Assembly: GCA_045531955.1 (NCBI GenBank)
Contig: JAZSFC010000020.1
Span: 62,001 to 126,000, forward strand
DNA: 64,000 bases
Reading direction: 5' to 3'
Origin: SIG299 sp045531955
GTDB taxonomy: Bacteria; Bacillota; Clostridia; Lachnospirales; Lachnospiraceae
The notes under the pieces: generated by a model
What the model saw: only the letters and a program-made list of their open reading frames with translations
What the model was told of the DNA's origin: nothing
The model's database searches: none
In this document: in pieces, positions 26,698 through 35,353 of the stretch
How positions within the stretch are numbered: the first letter of the stretch is position 1
How the letters are laid out: every line of letters starts with the position of its first letter
Program-made: the position numbers and the translations under genes

Positions 26698-28491
26698 CTA
26701 TTTGTATTCAATGATTTCTTCCATCAGCAGGTCAAACGGCGCAGGGCCAAGGGACAACACAACTTCGTGGAACTTCTTTAATGTAAAGTTATCACCCCAG
26801 TATACTTTTGCCACGTCCCGCAAATTGATAAATTCTCTGTAGCCAATGAAATAACTCAAGTAATTTGCAGGTTCTTCCACAACATATTCAAAGATATCCT
26901 GTGCCGCTCCCTGCAGTCCGTAGAAGCTTAAATACTGGCTTACTTCGTTTACTCCCCAACCCTTGTAATGAACACCCATATCCACATACGCGGAAATACC
27001 AAGACTGGCAGAACCGTTTAGCATCAGTACTTTTGCCAAATCATTGTTCAGGCCGCCGAGATTATATGCATAATACTCCACATAGGTTGCCCAGCCTTCC
27101 GAATAACCCTGACAGGAAAACAGATTACGGACAATCGGCAAATTCTTTGATGTTGTATATACATTTTGATACAAATGTCCCGGATAACCTTCATGAGCCA
27201 TCGTAGTATATAAATCCTGACTTACCTGGGACTTATTAATATAAATCGTATTATTTACCGTATCATCAATCGGCGGTGTCAAATAAAATGCCGGACTCAT
27301 ATGCTCTTCCATAGACGGGTGTACATATTTTATTGTGTATTTTGCTTCCGGTAATTCCGGGAAGTCCTCTTTGATTTTTACAATTAAGTCTTCCAGAATT
27401 TTGTCCGGTTCTGTTTCGCAGAAAGAATAAGTATCCCACTCATTAATTACGTTAGGATTCTTCTGCATAATCTGCTGCATGGAAAGCAAAGAATTATAAA
27501 CGTAACGGTCAGTATCTTCCATCAGTGCATCTACTGTTTTTGCAGAACCGGTCATGCTTCGTACCAAATATTCATAATATCGGATACCATCTTCAAAATA
27601 GTAGAGACCCTTTTCATTTTTTCCCGTTCCCTTTAATGCCTCTAAACCGTCTATCAGTATCTGATATGCATTCACCAGCTCTGTCGTAATCAATTCCTTA
27701 TTTCTAGCAATATAAGTCTGCTTTTCCGCGTCTGACAGTCCTTCAACCGCATTGATTTCCGTCTCAAAAACATCCAGCATATAGTTATCTTCCGGTGTTT
27801 CGATGAACTGACGGCACTGGTCAATAATTTCCTCTGCCGCGTAATCAGACATAAACAGGCCGGCTTCTGACTTCGCCTGCTCAAATTCCACCAGTTCCGC
27901 AAACATCTCATCCACCAACGCCACCAGGGCAAGATAGTCCTCTACATCCTGTACTGTGCGGAATTTATACTCCGCTAAAAGTACCGGCAGCTGTGCCTGA
28001 TAACCGGTTACCGGGCCAAGCACTTCCGTATACAGAATTAAGTCCTGTACTGAAAGCTCTGTATCGATATAATCCATCATAATATCGTATGTAAACTGCT
28101 GTTCTTTCGTTAATTCCTCGTAATTGAAGGCTGCTATCTCTTCTTTTAATTTCTGCATCTCCCCATACGACTGCTTCATTTCTTCTATATCGAAGGAACC
28201 CAAGCTTGGCTCATACTCCGTAATACCAAAATTTTCCGGATGCGCCAGGGTATAATGCAAATTGATGGTGTTCAGTTTAATTTCGTCTAAAAACAGCTGC
28301 TCGGTAAAAGCATCAAACAGTTCTTCCGTGGTTGGAGCCGGTGTCGGGGTTGGTGTGGAAGTTGCTGTTGGTGCAACAGTTGCTGTAACCGCATTTGGCA
28401 CTGCATTTTCCGTGTTCTGCTGTTTTCCGCAGGCTGCCAGCATTAATACACCAAAGGTTACCAATAAAATTTGAATTTTTTTATACTTCAT
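26698..28491 (-). CDS. DUF885 metallopeptidase-like lipoprotein
   Basis: 597 residues after AGAGGAG. A lipoprotein signal ends in LMLAAC, followed by a TPTPTPAPT linker, so the protein is anchored on the outer face of the membrane. The body is a DUF885 helical domain. The zinc-binding HEGYPGH motif is at residues 433-439, and a downstream CQGYSEGWATYVEYYA supplies the third ligand pattern. DUF885 proteins resemble gluzincin peptidases; some act as dipeptidases, but the substrate here is not known. Followed by the amidase gene, so a cell-wall or peptide-recycling role is plausible. Confidence 0.82.
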   Translation of the reverse strand: MKYKKIQILLVTFGVLMLAACGKQQNTENAVPNAVTATVAPTATSTPTPTPAPTTEELFDAFTEQLFLDEIKLNTINLHYTLAHPENFGITEYEPSLGSFDIEEMKQSYGEMQKLKEEIAAFNYEELTKEQQFTYDIMMDYIDTELSVQDLILYTEVLGPVTGYQAQLPVLLAEYKFRTVQDVEDYLALVALVDEMFAELVEFEQAKSEAGLFMSDYAAEEIIDQCRQFIETPEDNYMLDVFETEINAVEGLSDAEKQTYIARNKELITTELVNAYQILIDGLEALKGTGKNEKGLYYFEDGIRYYEYLVRSMTGSAKTVDALMEDTDRYVYNSLLSMQQIMQKNPNVINEWDTYSFCETEPDKILEDLIVKIKEDFPELPEAKYTIKYVHPSMEEHMSPAFYLTPPIDDTVNNTIYINKSQVSQDLYTTMAHEGYPGHLYQNVYTTSKNLPIVRNLFSCQGYSEGWATYVEYYAYNLGGLNNDLAKVLMLNGSASLGISAYVDMGVHYKGWGVNEVSQYLSFYGLQGAAQDIFEYVVEEPANYLSYFIGYREFINLRDVAKVYWGDNFTLKKFHEVVLSLGPAPFDLLMEEIIEYK

Positions 28492-28562
28492 TATTCTCCT
28501 CTTTTCTGTCGATTTTTCTGAACGTATTCTACGTCTCTCGTATTCGACATTTTTTGCTATGT

Positions 28563-28865
28563 TTATACTTCAAAATCCATGCAGGATCTTGTTTTTGTAA
28601 ATGGACGGACCTGATTATCTGCCACTTTCACATGCGCCGGATGACTCGCATAAGTCTTAAGCGCGTTTTCGTCTACAAATGTAGAATCAAGCATCACATC
28701 TGCATTGGAACTTGCCAGACATTCCGTTTGTACTTTGATGTCGATTAATCCCGGAATTTGTCCTGCAAGCCCTTCCAAACCTGCCTTAATTCCTGCTTTC
28801 ACCGCTTCTTTTTCGGCACCTTGAAGTTCCTCTTTTAATTGCCACAAAATAATATGTTTAACCAT
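28563..28865 (-). CDS. Dabb (stress-responsive alpha-beta barrel) domain protein
   Basis: 100 residues from ATG 28865, after GGGAGG; the longer frame would start inside an inverted repeat. It has the Dabb layout: MVKHIILWQLKE at the N-terminus, a central helix, and HPAHVKVADNQVRPFTK near the end. These small ferredoxin-like proteins dimerise into barrels. Members include stress proteins and a few cyclases, but most are uncharacterised. A possible short transcript of its own. Confidence 0.82.
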   Translation of the reverse strand: MVKHIILWQLKEELQGAEKEAVKAGIKAGLEGLAGQIPGLIDIKVQTECLASSNADVMLDSTFVDENALKTYASHPAHVKVADNQVRPFTKTRSCMDFEV

Positions 28866-28871
28866 AAAAAA

Positions 28872-28922
28872 GCCTCCCACTATAATAGAATCAAATTTAC
28901 CCAATTTACTCTATTATAATAG
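28872..28922 (-). repeat. AT-rich inverted repeat upstream of the Dabb gene
   Basis: CTATAATAGAAT on the left and CTCTATTATAATAG on the right form an imperfect dyad around TTTACCCAATTT, just upstream of the Dabb ribosome-binding site. It could be an operator, or a weak terminator for the DUF4097 gene. Confidence 0.4.
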
Positions 28923-28952
28923 GAGACTTCAAGAAAAACAAGTCTTATAACA

Positions 28953-30473
28953 CTATAAAAATCTTACATTTATATCACCGGAGATAGTTTTTGCTTCAAT
29001 TGTTTTTGTCGGTACCGTACTCTCAGACTTTGTCTGTCCATAAGTAGTACTATCGCCGGACACACTGTGCATCGATACCTGATAAGTTTCCAGGGCTTCT
29101 ATGATGCGGATTTCCACATCGCCGGAGGTACTGTTTGCAACTATATCCGCATCATGACGGCTTTCTACAGAAACCTCACCGCTTTGGGACTTTACACTGT
29201 ACTTTTTGTAATCTGCCTTTATACTAATATCACCACTGGCGGTATTTGCTTCCAAAGAATCACCGTGGCAATCGTTGACATCAATATCACCACTGGCAGT
29301 ACCGAGCTTCGCATGAGCTCCCTGAATGGCATCTGCAGAAATATCACCGCTGGCAGTACCGATTTCCACGGTTGCGGCCTGTACACACTTTATATCTGCG
29401 TCACCGCTGGCTGTTCTTACTACCAGGGTTCCTACACCATCCACACCTTCCAGTCGGTCCACCCGGCAGTCTCCGCTCTTTGTAGCTACCGTAACATTTT
29501 TTGAAATGGTTTTCACTAAATGCACATCTCCGCTCATAGATTCTGCGCTTATACGGTCACACACCAGATAATTGGCGTTAATATCGCCACTCTTAGTATG
29601 TAGGGCCAACTCTACCGGTGTTATCTCGTTCAATTCCATATCGCCGCTGCTACTGCCGGCTTCCACCAGTACTACACCTGCCGGGAGAAATATTTCAATT
29701 TCAATCGACGGGGACATGCTGAACTGGAAGAATCCGCTTTTCTTTTCTGTTTCCTGGTTGCGGCGTACTCCTACATAGAAGGTATCTCCCTCCTGCTTTG
29801 CATAAAACGGATACAGCATCGCTGTTTTGTGGGAATAATAGTGGCAGACTGCTCGTGGCTGGGCATCCTGGGTGGAACGGAACGTCACATCTGCAAAATC
29901 AGCATCCAAAACGACTCTGCGACAACCTTCCACGCCCTCTCCGGACTGCTCCACATTCGGTTCTCCTTCCGCATCCTTTTCGCTACCCTCATAAGTGTAG
30001 GAACCATCCCCATTATAAGTATAATAATGGTTCTTCTTCGCCTCTTCAAAGTGATACTCCATCTTTTCCGCTGCATCTTCAATTACCTTGCCGGCTTCCT
30101 TCATGACAGTATCAAAAACCTTACCAAATTTTTTCATGGCAGCATCAAAGGACTCGGCAAAAGATTTTTCCTGAAAATAGGTACCGGACTGGGAGGCTCC
30201 CCGGAAGCTATCGCCTTCCTTCCCCTGTTCTCCGCTGCTTGTGCTGCTTTCTGCTGTCTGAAAACCGTTTCCGGCGCCCTGCTGCATTTCACGAAGCTCA
30301 TCTGCCAGGTCTTTAATGCTGCCCAGCTCTGCAATTACCTGCTCCTCTGTTTTACCATTTTCCAGGCCGACGCGGAAACGTTCTTCATAATCACTGACAA
30401 TTTCCTGTACCAGTTCCTCATCAAAATCACTTAATGCACTCTGTAAAGCACCCATATACTCTTCTTTTTTCAT
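28953..30473 (-). CDS. DUF1700 plus DUF4097 protein with SGD repeats
   Basis: 506 residues after AAGGGAG. Residues 1-65 (MKKEEYMGALQSALSDFDEE...) match the DUF1700/HAAS domain found with PadR regulators. A low-complexity linker follows. Residues about 190-506 are a DUF4097-type beta-helix: about twelve turns carrying T-x-SGD-I/V/A motifs spaced roughly 18-22 residues apart. There is no transmembrane segment or signal peptide, unlike many DUF1700 proteins. It sits 17 bp after the PadR gene and is presumably its target. Role unknown; possibly envelope-stress sensing by analogy with similar pairs. Confidence 0.8.
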   Translation of the reverse strand: MKKEEYMGALQSALSDFDEELVQEIVSDYEERFRVGLENGKTEEQVIAELGSIKDLADELREMQQGAGNGFQTAESSTSSGEQGKEGDSFRGASQSGTYFQEKSFAESFDAAMKKFGKVFDTVMKEAGKVIEDAAEKMEYHFEEAKKNHYYTYNGDGSYTYEGSEKDAEGEPNVEQSGEGVEGCRRVVLDADFADVTFRSTQDAQPRAVCHYYSHKTAMLYPFYAKQEGDTFYVGVRRNQETEKKSGFFQFSMSPSIEIEIFLPAGVVLVEAGSSSGDMELNEITPVELALHTKSGDINANYLVCDRISAESMSGDVHLVKTISKNVTVATKSGDCRVDRLEGVDGVGTLVVRTASGDADIKCVQAATVEIGTASGDISADAIQGAHAKLGTASGDIDVNDCHGDSLEANTASGDISIKADYKKYSVKSQSGEVSVESRHDADIVANSTSGDVEIRIIEALETYQVSMHSVSGDSTTYGQTKSESTVPTKTIEAKTISGDINVRFL

Positions 30474-30489
30474 TATTATTTCTCCCTTC

Positions 30490-30801
30490 TTACTCTGCTT
30501 CTACCAAGCGGCCCACCGCTGCTACAAACTCGTTCCATTCCTGCGCCAGCAGTTGTTGACGCGTTCTTCCTTCTTCTGTTAAATGATAATATTTTCTTGC
30601 CGGTCCTTCATCCGATTCCACCAGATAGGTTTCCACCAAAGCCTCTTCCTTCAGACGCTTCAGCACCAAATAAAGCGTTCCCGGTGCTATTGCCATTTCC
30701 TGCGATACCGCGTCTGTCAGCTGATATCCGTAACGGTCCGCATGTTTTAGCTGGGACAATACGCAAAGCTCCAGGGCACCCTTTTTAAATTGTGCGTTCA
30801 A
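30490..30801 (-). CDS. PadR-family transcriptional regulator
   Basis: 103 residues from TTG 30801, eight bases after AAAGGAGG; the ATG codons further upstream lack correct spacing. The winged helix covers KKGALELCVLSQLKHADRYG, MAIAPGTLYLVLKRLKEEAL and VETYLVESDEGPARKYYHLT, which is characteristic of PadR. These repressors control a neighbouring gene and themselves. It heads a two-gene operon with the DUF1700/DUF4097 protein. A dyad in the promoter region is a plausible operator. Confidence 0.92.
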   Translation of the reverse strand: MNAQFKKGALELCVLSQLKHADRYGYQLTDAVSQEMAIAPGTLYLVLKRLKEEALVETYLVESDEGPARKYYHLTEEGRTRQQLLAQEWNEFVAAVGRLVEAE

Positions 30802-30844
30802 TATATTTCCCTCCTTTTTCATGAATATTTTGTTTTGATGTGTA

Positions 30845-30907
30845 TATCTTACCACAAGCTATTCTATAATGCAATATAGTTTTCATTAAAAAATAATTAG
30901 AATAGCT
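30845..30907 (-). promoter_or_regulatory. PadR operon promoter with dyad
   Basis: On the minus strand TTGCAT, 17-bp spacer, TAAGAT lie just upstream of the padR-like gene. An exact 10-bp inverted repeat, AGCTATTCTA (30857-30866) and TAGAATAGCT (30898-30907), spans the region and overlaps the spacer. PadR proteins bind dyads, so this is a candidate operator. Confidence 0.55.
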
Positions 30908-31397
30908 ACAATATATTTACTATCTTCCATATATGCTCTGTGATATCTAAATTTTGATGAATATCTCTCCAAATACTCTAATTACCTCTGTTATTACAAA
31001 TAATCAGATATATTAAATATTGCTTTTCTATAAACTTGGAATTGCTGAATGGAGAAGACTATGATAAAATAAGTATAAAATTCTAAATAAAATAATTATA
31101 AGTAATTGTATTCATTTTTTAGATGATAAAAAATCAGAAGCCGTTTTGAGGTTTATGGTACATTCAATAAAAGCATATGTATCGCAACTCCAAACAAAAA
31201 TAGAAAAAAATTTGGTATTATCCAAAGAAATATTGGAAACAATCTATAAAGCTATAGGCAATCGCTTTCTTTTAACGTAATCTCATAGATAACTGTATGT
31301 ATGACAAGTAATAATTTTTTTATTACATAATTCGAAACATTACAATATATTTTATATTAACATTCCAAATTACAAATAATTAAAGGAGGATATAGGA
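30908..31397 (+). other. AT-rich intergenic stretch
   Basis: About 490 bp of low-G+C sequence with no gene I can support. One short open frame from ATG 31155 to TAA 31280 would give 41 residues (MVHSIKAYVSQLQTKIEKN...). It extends upstream without a start codon and has no ribosome-binding site. It may be the tail of a decayed gene. AAAGGAGG at about 31382 belongs to thyX. Confidence 0.4.
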
Positions 31398-32024
31398 ATG
31401 CGAGTAATTAAACCTGAATACAAAATAGTCGACGACATTAACGGGCGGGAAATGCTAAAAAAGATTGAGGAAATAGGTCGTGTGTGCTATAAAAGCGAAG
31501 CAAACATCACTGATGATTCTGCAGAGAAGTTTGTAGCAAATATAATTAAATCTGGACATGAATCAGTAATAGAACACGAAAAAGTCTCTGTTCGGATTAT
31601 CTGTGACAGAGGGGTTAGTCATGAAATAGTTCGTCACCGAATAGCTAGTTTCAGCCAGGAAAGTACTAGATATTGCAATTATAGCAAAGATAAATTCGGC
31701 AAAGAACTAACTGTTATCAAACCACTTTTTTGGAATGAAGACAGCACTGAATATCAATTATGGTTAGAATCTATGAGCCGCATCGAAGAAACATATAATA
31801 AACTGATTGAAATGGGCGCACGTCCAGAAGAGGCTAGAAGCATTTTACCTAATAGTTTAAAAACAGAAATTGTTGTTTCTATGAATTTAAGAGAATGGCG
31901 CCACTTTTTTAAACTCAGAACATCAAAGAGAGCACATCCTCAAATGCGAGAAATTGCCTGTGAATTATTAAAAGAATTCAAACATATTGTCCCTGTAATC
32001 TTTGATGATATAGACTGTGAATAA
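31398..32024 (+). CDS. thyX: FAD-dependent thymidylate synthase
   Basis: 208 residues after AAAGGAGG. The ThyX signature RHRxxSxxxxSxRY is present at residues 79-92 (RHRIASFSQESTRY), and SLKTEIVVSMNLREWRHFFKLR is typical of its C-terminal half. It makes dTMP from dUMP using methylene-tetrahydrofolate, FAD and NADPH. The gene is alone, AT-rich and beside an insertion sequence, so it may have been acquired. Whether the genome also has thyA is not visible here. Confidence 0.92.
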   Translation: MRVIKPEYKIVDDINGREMLKKIEEIGRVCYKSEANITDDSAEKFVANIIKSGHESVIEHEKVSVRIICDRGVSHEIVRHRIASFSQESTRYCNYSKDKFGKELTVIKPLFWNEDSTEYQLWLESMSRIEETYNKLIEMGARPEEARSILPNSLKTEIVVSMNLREWRHFFKLRTSKRAHPQMREIACELLKEFKHIVPVIFDDIDCE

Positions 32025-32043
32025 CCCTTTTCGGAACACCAAG

Positions 32044-32090
32044 TGCTTCCCCATACTAGATTCTGCTTCATATCCTAGTATGCGGGAGCA
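32044..32090 (+). terminator. Hairpin downstream of thyX
   Basis: TGCTTCCCCATACTAG (32044-32059) pairs with CTAGTATGCGGGAGCA (32075-32090) with two mismatches, 20 bp after the thyX stop. The following sequence is only moderately T-rich, and it is interrupted by the insertion element 15 bp later. A probable thyX terminator. Confidence 0.5.
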
Positions 32091-32096
32091 TCTGTT

Positions 32097-32105
32097 CTCT
32101 TTCAT
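32097..32105. repeat. Target-site duplication, left copy
   Basis: CTCTTTCAT here is repeated exactly at 33599-33607, immediately flanking the two ends of the IS256-family element. A 9-bp duplication is normal for this family. Confidence 0.85.
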
Positions 32106-33598
32106 GAGTGTATGAAATTTTTTCTGTAAATTAAATATTTAGCTTAAAGGTCTTCTGTGATAAAATAATTTTATCTAAGGAGGCCTATAATTATGGCAAG
32201 AGAAAGGGAACCCATACACAAAGTACAAATGACAGAAGGAAAACGAAACATCAACCGGCATCTTCTGGAGGAATATGACATCGAGTCTGCACAGGATATC
32301 CATGATGTCTCAAGGATCTGCTTGGCGGAACCATCAAGGAAATGATAGAAGCTGAGATGGATGAGCATCTTGGTTACAGTAAATCGGAACGTTCTGACAG
32401 CGGTGATTACCGTAATGGTTATAAATCCAAGCAGGTAAACAGCAGTTATGTAAGCATGGCGATTGATATTCCACAGGATCGACGCTCCACCTTTGAGCCA
32501 CAGGTCGTTAAAAAGCGTCAGAAAGACATTTCCGACATCAATCAAAAGATTATTTCTACATGTATGCCAAAGTAATGACTACAAGGCAGACTTCGAATAC
32601 TCTGAAAGGTATCTATGGCTTTGAAGCATCCAAAAGATTTATTTCTGATGTAACATATAAAATCCTGCCACAGATTGAAGACTGGCAGAATCGTCCATTA
32701 TCCGAAGTATACCCGGTTCTCTTTATTGACGCCATTCATTATTCCGTGCGGGACAATGGCATCATTTGGAAGCTGGCTACTTATGTAATTCTTGGAATTA
32801 ATCTAGAAGGACGTAAAGAAGTTCTGACCATTGAAGTAGGAGAAAACGAAAGTTCCAAGTACTGGCTCTCTGTTCTGAATGAACTGAAGAACCATAGAGT
32901 AAAGGACATATTGATTCTTTGTGCCAATGGCTTAACCGGTATCAAAAAAGCCATTACAGCAGCTTATCCACAGACAGAATACCAGCGTCGCATTGTTCAT
33001 CAGGTAAGGAATACACTGCAGTATGTGGCAGATAAAAACTGCAAGCAGTTTGCAACAGATTTAAAGACCATCTACCACTCTGCTACAGAAAAAAAGGCAT
33101 TAAAAGCCCTGGAACGGGTAACAGAAAAATGAACGAAAAAATATCCGAATTCAATGAAAAGCCGGAAACAGAACTGGGATGTTATTTCTCCAATCTTCAA
33201 GTTTTTTGCAGAGGTACGTAAGATTATTTATATCACGAATGCTATCGAAAGTCTCAATGCGACCTATCGCAAGCTGAACTGTCAACGGAACGTCTTTCCG
33301 AGTGCCAGTGCCCTGCTGAAAGCCCTGTGCTTATCCACGTTCGAGGCGACCAAGAAATGTAGCATGCCGGTACGGAACTGGGGCCAGGTTTACGTGGAAC
33401 TGAGTATCATGTATAAAGGACGTCTTCTGGAATAGGGCGTAAAAATCCGTATTCAGACAGCCGGGATTTCTCGGCCGCGCTTGACATGTTCGAAAAGTAC
33501 TGTTATATATAAAGCAAGGTCAGAAAGCACTGAAACAGCGCCTTCCGACCTGACATTATCATAGAAGATTAGTATTTACAGAGTTTTTCTCACACACC
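32106..33598 (+). mobile_element. IS256-family insertion sequence, inactive
   Basis: A 1493-bp element defined by both ends. The left end starts GAGTGTATGAAAT and the right end, read inward, starts GGTGTGTGAGAAA. They are imperfect terminal inverted repeats of about 25 bp (32106-32131 and 33574-33598), sharing GTGT, GA and TCTGTAAAT. A perfect 9-bp target duplication flanks it. The single transposase gene is broken. It sits between thyX and the three-gene STAS/PRTase operon. Confidence 0.88.
32193..33435 (+). pseudogene. IS256-family transposase, two frameshifts and one nonsense codon
   Basis: The Transposase_mut family is recognisable from GYSKSERSDSGDYRNGYKSK, FIDAIHYSVRDNG and ITNAIESLNATYRKLN. 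Starting at ATG 32193 behind AAGGAGG, the frame shifts near 32313, where LKDLLGGTIKEMIE continues in another frame. It shifts again near 32557 before MYAKVMTTRQ. It is then stopped by TGA at 33130-33132, where a tryptophan (TGG) would be expected (VTEK-W). The remaining 101 codons run to 33435 in the same frame. No active transposase can be made. Confidence 0.9.
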
Positions 33599-33607
33599 CT
33601 CTTTCAT
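33599..33607. repeat. Target-site duplication, right copy
   Basis: CTCTTTCAT, identical to 32097-32105, directly after the right inverted repeat. Confidence 0.85.
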
Positions 33608-33655
33608 TTTAGTGTAGTAGTGACATCTTGCTAAAAAAACTTGTTTAAAATTCTA

Positions 33656-35353
33656 TTATAATGTATATATTTTCTTTAACTTTTCCTTACAAACTATACA
33701 GTCTTTTTCATCTAATTCACATAATTGAATATTCACCTCTGCGAGCGAAAATCTAGAAATATTTATTTTTCCCTCTGGATTAGACGTAGATTCACTGTTT
33801 ATTAAATTTCTATTACAAAATAATGATAGCACATAAAAGTCTGTGCATTTCTTTAATTTATCATTAGAATTTATTATTTCGTTTATATAATTAAAAGTAG
33901 GCATTATATCACATATTAATAACACTTTCTGAAAATCACTATATTCATTCCACAAAGCTTTTTCCAATTTAATATGTTCATCGCCCTTATGTACAGAAGG
34001 ATAAGAATGGTATATCACATTGTTCGCAATCCAACAATCCAATAAACTGCTCCCAATAATATTCCCCTCCATTCCGTATCCTAGAACTACTTGAACATCG
34101 TTAAAATTCTGATTATACATCTCCATAATGCATTGTTTAATATCAAATAGAATTTCTGTATTACCCAAGAATGCGGCAATATTAATCCACCCTAAGGTTT
34201 TCTTTCCCTTCTGCCAATGAAAATGTCCTTCTCGATAATTAGAATCTTTTTTTAAATGTTCAATCAAAAAATCTGATTTTTCGCAAATTACAACATCTTT
34301 ATCAGCTAATCTGATTTCTGATTTTTGTTCCCCCTCAGTCACAAGCGGCAATTCACCTGCATTTTCTGTACTCCCTTTTATATCGGATTGCGCAATAGGC
34401 AATTTATGTACATATTTTGAACCACTAACTTCCTCCCAGTTTTCGGCCATATATGCGTAATCATGTAAGTCAAATTCATCTTTTTTACAAATCGCCAAAG
34501 AAAAACGGTTAACATATGACGTCCCATTATCATTTGATAGTACTTTTCCCAAGCTTCCAATTTCAATATATCTATGAGTCTCTCCAGCATCCCCTATTAC
34601 ATCCAATTTACTTTCAGAAGTATGATGATGTCCATATATAAAAGTATTTATTCCTAATAAATGTAACGTTTCCTTTACCACTTCTGCATTTTCTAATGTT
34701 GCCAATTCCCTATTTCCCGTATTCGTAAAACTATGATGTGTCGCTACATATATATTCTTATTTCCTTGTTGTATAAGTTTCTCAAGCTCATCCCTTAATT
34801 TTGGCACATCTATATATCCTATATGATCTGTCTCTAAATGACTTTCCTTAACTAGAGAATTTACTCCTACAATTACAACCTCTGCTTCTGTAATGTTTAT
34901 GTGATTTAAAACTGCTCTCTTGACATCAAATTCTTCTATTTGATAAAATTCTTTGTAAAATGAAATGAAATTTTCCAATTTTATCTCATACAAACTTGAG
35001 GCTTTTTTAGCATCTATTCCATTTTCATCACAGTAATTATCCAACTTAGCCCGATTAATGTCATGATTTCCTGGCAACAACAATATATTCTTTTTGTCTA
35101 TTTTCAAAGTTGCACATAGCTTCTGTAAAATATCTAAAATATCTGCATACTCCTTTTTTTGTGCCTTATCTACAATATCTCCTGTGATAACCAGATATTT
35201 AAATTTTATTTTTTCTTTTTGTTCCAAATTCAGCAAAAAATTTTCCCATTTTTGATAATACTCATTCTTATTATCCTTACATAATTGCGATTTACTTTTA
35301 TTATCTGTATAATGAATATCTGAAATAAATAAAATTGCACTATTATTTGTCAC
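33656..35353 (-). CDS. Calcineurin-like metallophosphoesterase fused to a degenerate PRTase-like domain
   Basis: 565 residues from GTG 35353, which has GGAG seven bases upstream; ATG 35359 is too close to that site. Residues 5-290 form a metallophosphoesterase with all metal motifs: D12-x-H14, GD59, GNH97D, H206 and GHHH (242-244). A variable region follows. The C-terminal part has VVLGYGMEGNIIGSS and VLLICDIMPTFNYINEI, which resemble the first strand-loop and the PRPP-loop of phosphoribosyltransferases but lack the usual acidic pair and Gly-Thr. The tail has spaced cysteines (CELDEKDCIVC). The start overlaps the upstream gene. The substrate of the esterase is unknown; nucleotides or phosphoproteins are possible. 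Confidence 0.7.
   Translation of the reverse strand: MTNNSAILFISDIHYTDNKSKSQLCKDNKNEYYQKWENFLLNLEQKEKIKFKYLVITGDIVDKAQKKEYADILDILQKLCATLKIDKKNILLLPGNHDINRAKLDNYCDENGIDAKKASSLYEIKLENFISFYKEFYQIEEFDVKRAVLNHINITEAEVVIVGVNSLVKESHLETDHIGYIDVPKLRDELEKLIQQGNKNIYVATHHSFTNTGNRELATLENAEVVKETLHLLGINTFIYGHHHTSESKLDVIGDAGETHRYIEIGSLGKVLSNDNGTSYVNRFSLAICKKDEFDLHDYAYMAENWEEVSGSKYVHKLPIAQSDIKGSTENAGELPLVTEGEQKSEIRLADKDVVICEKSDFLIEHLKKDSNYREGHFHWQKGKKTLGWINIAAFLGNTEILFDIKQCIMEMYNQNFNDVQVVLGYGMEGNIIGSSLLDCWIANNVIYHSYPSVHKGDEHIKLEKALWNEYSDFQKVLLICDIMPTFNYINEIINSNDKLKKCTDFYVLSLFCNRNLINSESTSNPEGKINISRFSLAEVNIQLCELDEKDCIVCKEKLKKIYTL

Noticed and set aside
31155..31280. 41-codon frame upstream of thyX as a real gene
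   Set aside because: No ribosome-binding site at the ATG and no recognisable family; described only as a possible remnant.
32171..32545. Minus-strand frame of 124 codons across the IS element
   Set aside because: It is antisense to the recognisable transposase and has no family resemblance or start signal.
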